NCBI GenBank assembly: GCA_024734495.1
Contig: JALMQS010000823.1
Location: 124,001 to 188,000 of the forward strand
Direction of reading: 5' to 3'
Length of the DNA: 64,000 bases
Source of the DNA: Forficula auricularia
Lineage: Eukaryota; Arthropoda; Insecta; Dermaptera; Forficulidae
Below, one piece after another: positions 57,020 to 64,000 of this stretch (positions are counted from its first letter, which is position 1; each line of letters starts with the position of its first letter). A program made the translations under genes and the position numbers. The notes beneath the pieces were generated by a model. It was given only the letters and a program-made list of their open reading frames with translations. It did no database searches and was not told where the DNA came from.

Positions 57020-57361
57020 TCTTCTTGCTTTCCTGAAGTCATGCGCGGATCCAGGGGGGGGGGGGTAAAACTCAGTGGATGCCGACCCCCCCCCAAATCA
57101 GAGGTCTGGATCCGCGCCTGCCTGAAGTGTGCACAGCATTTCTATTATTTGTAACCATTCCTGTGACTACGGCTAGTGAATGCCGAGCGATCATTTTCAA
57201 AATTAAAATTGATAAAAACTTACTTAAGAAATTCAATGGGACAAAAAAGCTTACACAACTTCGCTATTCTATCCATCGAACATTCCATGACCCGAAATTT
57301 GAACTTTGATATAGTCATTAACACTTTTGCTGAACAGAGAACCCGAAAAAAGGAATTTTAA
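57020..57361 (+). pseudogene. hAT transposase C-terminal (dimerisation) relic
   Basis: CFPEVCTAFLLFVTIPVTTA, then a frameshift and NAERSFSKLKLIKTYLRNSM, LSIEHSMTRNLNFDIVINTF and AEQRTRKKEF before a TAA at 57359-57361. This matches the C-terminal dimerisation region of hAT transposases of the zinc-finger MYM type. It is truncated, frameshifted and interrupted at the CFPEV codons by the 57040-57120 element. Confidence 0.85.
57040..57120. mobile_element. 81-bp hAT-like MITE inserted in a hAT transposase
   Basis: CCTGAAGT occurs at 57032-57039 and 57121-57128, a perfect 8-bp duplication. The termini CATGCGCGGATCCAG and CTGGATCCGCGCCTG are inverted repeats with one mismatch. The interior is G-run, short spacer, C-run. 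Removing it restores the reading CFPEVCTAF of the host transposase relic. Confidence 0.92.
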
Positions 57362-57399
57362 TAATTAAATTTTTTGTTAAGGGAGAATGGTGTGGGTTC

Positions 57400-57800
57400 T
57401 TGGTGAAACATTTTAAATAAAGTAAAGAAAATTTCGAAAAAATTTTTGAAACTTTTTAAAATATAAAATATTAGCTAGCTTTCACTAAAATAAAAGATCA
57501 GATGCATGTTTAGACTTAAGTCGTTTTATTTTTAGTCCAAAGTTTAATTAAAGTAAAGAAAATTTAAAAAAAAATTTGAAACTTTTTAAAATATAAAATA
57601 CTAGGTAGGTTTTATAAAAATAAAAGTTCAGATGCTTGTTTAGCACTTGCTTGTTTATACTTGAGTCATCCTAAACAAGCATCTGATCTTTTATTTTTGT
57701 GAAAGCTACCTATTATTTTATATTTTAAATTTTAAAAAGTTCCATAAAAATTTTTCAAAATTTTCTTTACTTTAATTAAACTTTTTACTAAAAATAAAAT
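57400..57800. repeat. Three copies of an AT-rich block, two direct and one inverted
   Basis: AAAGTAAAGAAAATTT, AAACTTTTTAAAATATAAAA and GATCAGATGCATGTTTAGAC occur at about 57420-57525. They recur directly at 57550-57660 and inverted at 57660-57780 (CATCTGATCTTTTATTTTTG, TTTTCTTTACTTTAATT). A foldback element with one arm duplicated is the simplest reading. Confidence 0.6.
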
Positions 57801-58115
57801 TGATATTTTAATTCAATACGCTCTTTAAATTAAAAGTTACGAGAAAATCAACGAAAAAGACACTCAATAATTATTATAAGAGCGTTTGTACGTACTTTCC
57901 ATAATGATTGATTAAAAAGGATCTAGAACGTTGGTTTAGCTTCTTTAAATTGAGGGAGGGTCCCATCTGATGAATTTGCCATTGGCCTCAAAGTTATACT
58001 TACGCCACTAGTGTTCACTTTCTAGAAAATCCTAGACAAAGCCGAAATCTTCTGTCTATGGAATGGCTAGATAAGCAACACCAGAATTAAATGTCCCAAC
58101 GTTGGGTATTCAGAT

Positions 58116-58513
58116 TAGGGATGTAAACATCGTAAAAAAACATCGATGTATCGTGTCATCGATGTTTTCTTTTTGGTATAAAATAAAATAAGATTTAAAT
58201 TGTTCATTTTTTATTAGAAGGTTATACAATAATCATATGGCTCTCATAATAGATTTTTTTCCAAAACCAGAGCAATTTATTTAGTAATTGAATTTAAAAA
58301 TAATAGTTTTGAAAGCCGTTTCTCTGTCAAACGGTTTCTTTGTTGCTTTATTGTTGCACCAACCTTAGAAAAAAGTAGTACCATCTATCTTGGAACCTTG
58401 GAACTTCGATGTAAAAAACATCGTATGGAAAAACGATGGTTTGTAATAGTGAACATCGATGGTAAACATACTACTTTTACTACTGAAACATATATGTATC
58501 GCTTGCATTCCTA
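58116..58513. mobile_element. hAT-like MITE TAGGGATGTAA with 8-bp target duplication
   Basis: ATTCAGAT lies at 58108-58115 and 58514-58521. The element begins TAGGGATGTAAACATCG and ends GCTTGCATTCCTA, inverted repeats with mismatches. The interior has repeated CATCGATG motifs near both ends. At 398 bp it encodes nothing. Confidence 0.88.
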
Positions 58514-58654
58514 ATTCAGATGAGAACATCTTACTGACAATTGTTTAATCTAGGCGATTTAAGTCTAATTTTTTCTTTTAAAAATTATTTATTTTGTTAA
58601 TAGTAGTAAAATATAAAAAATTGTTCAAGTGCAGAATTTGCAGACATACATTTA

Positions 58655-58848
58655 GGCCCGGTTGTACATCGCAAAGTAAATGCTTTTTACCACTAACCAA
58701 GGTAGATGGTAAATGGAGCCACTAGGATGGCCAATAAGATGACAGCCACTGAATGTGCCTGTCATCTGATTGGCCATCCCAGTGGCTCCATTTACCATCT
58801 ACCTTGGTTGGTGGTAAAAGCATTTACTTTGCGATATACAACCGGGCC
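58655..58848. mobile_element. Palindromic element, CATCTGATTGGCC family, copy 3
   Basis: TTA flanks GGCCCGGTTGTACATCGC on the left and GCGATATACAACCGGGCC on the right. Arms ACCAAGGTAGATGGTAAATG and CATTTACCATCTACCTTGG pair perfectly or nearly so. The core GGATGGCCAATAAGATGACA faces TGTCATCTGATTGGCCATCC, linking it to the copies at 29657 and 52145. This is the best-preserved hairpin of the three. Confidence 0.85.
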
Positions 58849-58859
58849 TTAATGTGCTG

Positions 58860-60235
58860 CGTGCTGTAAAAGTCAGGAATATTATACATTTGTATATTTG
58901 ATAGAAGTCTACTTGATGCTTGAATATAAAATAATAAATAATTTATTCTTAAGTTCAGAACATACATGACTGTAACTTGGAAAAAACTGATTTGAGGACA
59001 CGTGTATTCATTTAATCTTTTTGTTCAATTTGATGAGTCATTAACTAGCGGCCCAGGTTTGATTAAAACCCTGTACCTACATATATATTAATGTTATAAA
59101 GGTTCCTTCAATATTATTACGATGATTGATGAGAAACACCGATTTTGAAGAACAATTAGTTTGTATAAAATTTTACTAAACTAATTTTTATTTTAATCAG
59201 GGAAAGAAAATAAATCTAATATTTGATTTGATAAAGGCACATAATAAGACTCGGATGTTTTACACAAAAATATTATTTCGTCATATTTATTGTATTTTTG
59301 TACTACATTCTTAATTCAAACGAATATATTATTACAAATAAAAGAGAAATTAAACAATTAGGGTATTAGGGATTGTTTATATTTTACGTCACCAAATATT
59401 TCTCAATTTTAGACCCTACCTTCACAAACTTCATATTATGTAATAGTTTAATTGCGATCTTGCCCCCTGTTACCAACTTTCCAAGAATGGGAGAAAATTA
59501 ATTATGTTTTTTATTGCCAAAAATCACGATTTCTATTCACAGTATATATACATGTATTATTGCTTCTTCCGAGAGTGAATAGATAAATGTTAAATAATGA
59601 GGTGCATACATATATTTTTATTTTTATTAAAAGTTGAATAAAATTATTTTTCTCTTATATCTTTAAATGTGTATTTATTACTATTTTTTTATAAACCGAT
59701 TTTTTGTCAGCTTCAAAAATCAGATACTATCTGAAAATGTAAAATTTATCTTACGCGTTATACGGGACTTTTTATCGCCCTATATGAGTACTAGTCGCAA
59801 TTTTTCGCTGCGTTATACGAATTCACGTTTTATGGGAGCGCGTTATACTGGAGTCCACTGTATGGTATATTGAATTAATAATAATTTCCATTTTCTCATC
59901 AGAGCAAAGCATTTACTTTCTCGTTAGTCAGCCCCCCCCCCCCCCCCCAAAAGAAAAAAAACTAAACAGAGGGCAAAATTGATTGAAATAAACATGAATA
60001 AGAAAAAAGTCTTTTTTTGAATTAGGTATATTTTGATTTTTAAAAAATATATAGATAAATGCATGAGTAAGTGCTAGAACTGGTCACTATCTTCCTCGTT
60101 ACGGAATTACACCCTGTTTTGTTCTAGATTGTTCCAAATTAATGGTTGGATAATTATCTGCTTTGTATAAGGGTTAATTAAAAGGGATGTGTCGATAACT
60201 CTTACTTTATGCAAGGGTTTTTTATGAGTCGCGTT
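58860..60235 (+). other. Intergenic, AT-rich, nothing identified
   Basis: AT-rich sequence with a C18-like run at 59933-59948. No ORF or repeat terminus was matched. Confidence 0.5.
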
Positions 60236-60239
60236 TATA

Positions 60240-60511
60240 TTGAGAACGTGCGTTAAACATAGAGGCAGCACTACTGCCAAAGGTAGCGCTCTCTTGTGTT
60301 TATTTATTAAAATAATTTGGGAAAATAGGTGCAAATATTATATTATAGTATATATCATAGATAAAATATACATATTGTAACGTGCACGGAGCCTAGGTTG
60401 TTTATCTATTTTATTTTTACTAAACAAAATATGACATATAAACGTTTAATAAATCATCCCTAAAAGCTTACATTTTCGTCCCTAGTTGGCACTAAAGTTA
60501 CGCACGGTCCC
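60240..60511. mobile_element. TA-flanked TIR element GGGACCGTGCG, copy 2
   Basis: The right end GTTACGCACGGTCCC then TA mirrors the left GAACGTGCGTTAAACATAGA. Shared blocks with 43293-43520 include GGTAGCGCTCTCTTGTGTTT and AAAAGCTTACATTTTCGTCC. The interior is longer than in copy 1 by an AT-rich insert. Confidence 0.7.
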
Positions 60512-60519
60512 TATTAGAC

Positions 60520-62035
60520 CACCAGTTAGTATATAGTTTGAAACATTGTGCTACTAGGGCTATATCATGTCTCACTGTTTAAATTCCTTTCCTTGATGCG
60601 TGACATAATTATATAAACAATCTCTTTTTAATCTTTCATAGACAAATTTTAAGCCTTAACAAATTAAATAAAAATGTTGTTTTAGTTAAAACAATCCATT
60701 CTTCCCAAAATATCAAATTAAATGTGTTCACAATTTTCTCTTTCCCATTAAAAATCACATTATTTTTTAAGAAAAAGCTATCATATTTATATTAGATAAC
60801 TAATAAAAAGAGTTTTTTGTTATTTATTTAGATGTCATACTAGAATTTTTACCCCTGTCTTATTATATGGCTTTTGCGTGTAAGGAGTTTCATTCCATTC
60901 ACGGAGAAGTGGCTTCTAATATTTTGTTCTTCAAAAAACCGAAGCCACAAATCTCTGAATTTTTCTTTTATCAAAATGGATTTTAAATTTTAAAATTTTT
61001 TCACATTTTTTGATAATTCTTAAATCTTTTTTATTATTATATTTATTATTATTATAATTATAAAATCCAAATCCATAAATTGGTTTCGCTTTATTGAAGA
61101 AATAAACATGTGTAAGTATAAGCAATTCTCTAACTTTATATATATTTATATTTATATATAAAAATAAAAAAATATATACTTGTTGGCATATCTTATTAAA
61201 GGATCCTGAAAAAAAGATAAAAAATAAATAAAATCTTTTAATACTACCAAAAAATGTGTAAAAATAATATAAGTACTTGTTTATATTTTTGCCTTTATAT
61301 GAGATATGTAAACATAAATAACAAAATGAATAAAAATAAAAGAGAAAAACAGGGTGTAATTTTTTCCCTGGATTTAATTACATTTTGCACGAAATACGTA
61401 TATAATATATATATATAGGTATGTATATATATACATATATACATACCTATATCAAATAAAATATATAAAAAGTCTTTAAATTCTCAAAAAGATTGTTTCT
61501 AAAAGGTTTTTTTGCACGGGTCCTATTTTGTACATAGAGAGCTATAAATAATAAATAAATAAATAACTTTATTTATTTATTTAAACATGTATATAAGATG
61601 TACCTGCTAAGCCAAATCGCCTGTTGTTTGTAAACTTTGTTATATATAATGTAAAATAAAAAAAAAAAAAAAATCCTATAAAAATGAACAAGCAGCCTGA
61701 AAACTTGTAAAAAAAATATTGAGAAAAACATATTTGTTTTATTGTTTGTTAGGCTTTAATATGGAAAAATAAAAAAATAAAAAAAAAAAAAAAATATTTG
61801 GAAGAGCTGATTATACATGAAATATATTGTTCGTTTGTTAATGTTTACCGAAATTCTTAAGAGCAATAGAACACAAGCACAGTTATTTCATCTAAAAAGT
61901 TGTCGTTTTGCTTTTCTCTTTTTAATACTTCCATTCTCTCTCTGATCCTTTTAATTATAAAAATAATTATAATTCCTTTTATCTTTAAGGCCTTGAAATA
62001 CAAGTATAGAACTTAACATTTAAGGTGTACGTTTC
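60520..62035 (+). other. Intergenic, AT-rich with ATA microsatellites
   Basis: AT-rich; a TATATA/CATATA tract at 61395-61455 forms a small palindrome (ATACATATATACATACCTAT). No coding feature. Confidence 0.5.
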
Positions 62036-62039
62036 TAAA

Positions 62040-62881
62040 TAAAAACTGAAGGAAGACTGTCCGGTAGCATCCCAGTGAACCAGGGTATTAGGAAGGGAGA
62101 CTCTCTTAGCCCTCTGCTTTTTAATATAGTAATGAATGAAATAATTGGAGAGATCAAAAACTTAAAATTCCCTAGAGGACGAGAATTTAACATCCGTTTG
62201 CTATACAGACGATGCAGTACTCGTTGCAGAAGGTGAAGCTTCCCTAGGTATAAATTGAGCTGTGTTGCACATAAATTCGGTCTCATCCTGTCAACCAAGA
62301 AGACCAAACCACTCACAATCTCTAAATCTCCACTCCAATGTAAACTCCAACTAACGATATGATTGTCGAACAAGTCATGTCCTTCAGGTACCTTGGCATC
62401 CAAATGACTTCTCATAGAAACCTAGAAACAGAGGTACAACATCAGGCAATAAAGGCTTCAAAAATATCGGGTTGCCTTAACAGTGCAATCTGGTCAAACC
62501 AATATTTAAGAACGGAGGCCAAGGTACGAGTCTAAAAAACCGTAGTAAGTCCAATATTAACATACGCAGCTGAGACAAGACCCGACACTGCAAAAACTTC
62601 TCAATTATTGGAAATAACTGAAATGAAGACATTGCGAAGGATAATTAAGGTGACCAGACTCGATAGAGTGAAGAGTGAAGATATTAGAGAAAAATGTGGA
62701 ATACCTACAAAAGGTGGGAGAATGAATCAAGAGAAGAACAGAATGAATGGTATGCGCATGTGGGAAGAATGCCAGAAGACCGGCTGGTAAAAAAATTGAT
62801 GACGTTCAAGCCGGTCGGAATAAAAAGTAGAGGTCGTCCCAAGAAGAGATGGTATGACGATTTGGAAGAAACAAACCTATA
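62040..62881 (+). pseudogene. Degraded LINE reverse transcriptase, YTDD to C-terminus
   Basis: PVNQGIRKGDSLSPLLFNIV precedes CYTDDAVLVAEGEAS, whose YTDD (62202-62213) corresponds to the catalytic Y/F-x-DD of reverse transcriptases. Downstream come VMSFRYLGIQMTSHRNLETE, VVSPILTYAAETRPDTAKTS and EMKTLRRIIKVTRLDRVKSE, then NEWYAHVGRMPEDRLVKK and GRPKKRWYDDL. Several frameshifts and stops break it. It belongs to the same broad class as the 49 kb relic but is a different sequence. Confidence 0.88.
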
Positions 62882-63128
62882 GGTTTAAAAACAAGAAGAA
62901 GAAGAAGTTTATAAATTCGCTTTTTCTAAATAATTCAGGAATTTATTCTATAATATTAATGAAAAGAGGCTCAGTGAAGCACACGCGTAATTTAATTTAG
63001 ATTATAAAATAAGAAATTCTCGTATAAATACTGACGACCTCGACGGTGGACAAACGCAGCGAAATTACACCTTAACATTGCTATACTTTTTACCTAAATA
63101 TAATAATATTTAGAAAGAATGCAATAGT

Positions 63129-63300
63129 CAGGGCCGTCTTTAACTTATTGGAGACTCTGGGCACTTTAGGATAATGGGGCCCCTCTAAAAGAAATACAAA
63201 GTGTTCTGCTAGCATCGATATTAAAATAAATTAGTTGCCAGTAAGTAATAAGGGGCCCTTGGATCGCTGGGCCCTGGACACTTGTTCAGAGTGTCCATTG
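63129..63300. mobile_element. Possible hAT-like element CAGGGCCGTCTTTAAC
   Basis: CAGGGCCGTCTTTAAC at the left and GGGCCCTGGACAC towards the right, with ATGGGGCCCC and AAGGGGCCCTTGG inside, resemble small hAT-type elements. No duplication was found and the right boundary is uncertain. Confidence 0.4.
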
Positions 63301-63845
63301 GAAAAGAGGGTGCCTGACAATAGTATATCGAATTAAATTATAAATTAAAATGGTAAATCACCCGCATCCATAATAAGTATTAATTAAAATAGGAATACCA
63401 GGGAATTGGACAATAAATAAAAAACAGAGTTTTTATTAAATGGGCCAGACGTTTCGTCGATTTATTTCAACTTCCTTAGGGGTCCATTTTATCACTCTTT
63501 GTCTAAAGACAATTCCACTAAGCGACAAAACATCTTTAATCTTTTTTATTATAACTACAATACATTATTGGCCTCAATTATTCAACAATCTTGAACATTT
63601 TTTCTCCTTTCAACAATTAAAAAATCAAAATCCTTATAAAAAACATTTATGTTGTTTTTATTTTTAAACAGGCAAATCACTTGCAATTGAAACTAGATAT
63701 CTATATATATAAAATTTCCATTATTCGTTCAGCACTTAACAAAATATGAATATATTTTTTTAACTATTAACTAAAAAAAATTTTCATGAAATCGAGAGGT
63801 TTACACTTAATTATGTACTAAAGGTTTAAAGTCAGTGATTATCAT

Positions 63846-64000
63846 GGGCGTAGTTAGGGAGAGGGATCAAGGGAGGCAGTGTCCCCCTACAAAACTCATT
63901 GCTCCCCTAGAAAAATGTATTTCTGATTAAATTATTTCGTTACTTTCAAAATTTGCCAATTCTACTAAAAAGTTAGTTGTTCTCTAATCGGATTACCGAA
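63846..64000 (+). mobile_element. Dispersed repeat with CGTAGTTAGGGAG start, window-edge copy
   Basis: CATGGGCGTAGTTAGGGAG, CCCCTACAAAACTC, ATTAAATTATTTCGTTACTT and AAAAAGTTAGTTGTTCTCTA follow the same order as 20124-20320. It runs off the window end. Confidence 0.6.

Noticed and set aside
62035..62415. 126-codon minus-strand open frame
   Set aside because: It is antisense to the reverse transcriptase relic, whose + strand motifs (YTDD, GIRKGDSLSPL) are recognisable.

Overview
The window is eukaryotic, AT-rich, intron-dominated nuclear DNA from an animal, most likely an insect. The coding exons read almost exactly like insect slowpoke, the large-conductance Ca2+-activated K+ channel. The order of the insect cannot be fixed from sequence alone; the repeat content (tRNA-derived SINEs, many hAT, Tc1/mariner and Helitron-like elements) suggests a repeat-rich genome, and hemipteran-like would be only a guess.

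One host gene is clearly present. The 3' part of slowpoke (slo) lies on the + strand from 1752 to the stop codon at 51445-51447. I assembled 16 exons by splice signals and reading phase. Joined, they give 1810 nt, one continuous frame of 602 residues plus a stop. They cover the heme-binding CKACH segment after RCK1, the variable RCK1-RCK2 linker, RCK2 with its calcium bowl, and the C-terminus. The pore and most of RCK1 must lie upstream of base 1. The linker is built from five successive small exons of 75, 51, 21, 63 and 30 nt. All begin and end in phase 1, so each can be included or skipped without a frameshift. Introns range from 72 nt to over 7 kb.

The rest of the first 51 kb is intron filled with transposable elements. 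Layout: 1-1570 nested repeats and a TIR element; 3.2 kb SINE; 8.8-9.0 kb an unexplained coding-like block; 10.2-13.3 kb two nested composites forming a large inverted duplication; 14.2-17.2 kb small hAT-like, Helitron-like and palindromic elements; 18.2 and 20.1 kb dispersed repeats; 24.0 kb deleted mariner; 25.6-27.0 kb tandem repeat; 29.66 kb palindromic element; 31.56-36.48 kb a nested inverted-repeat element with a 119-bp satellite; 36.9-41 kb further TIR elements; 41.9 and 47.0 kb SINEs; 43.3-46.9 kb TIR, hAT and mariner relics; 49.1-50.0 kb LINE relic.

Downstream of the slo stop the sequence is very AT-rich 3'UTR or intergenic DNA. It holds palindromic elements at 52.1 and 58.7 kb, a 1.3-kb near-perfect palindrome at 55.7-57.0 kb beside a broken hAT transposase, another hAT-like element at 58.1 kb, a TIR element at 60.2 kb and a degraded LINE reverse transcriptase at 62.0-62.9 kb. 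No second complete gene, rRNA or functional tRNA was found.
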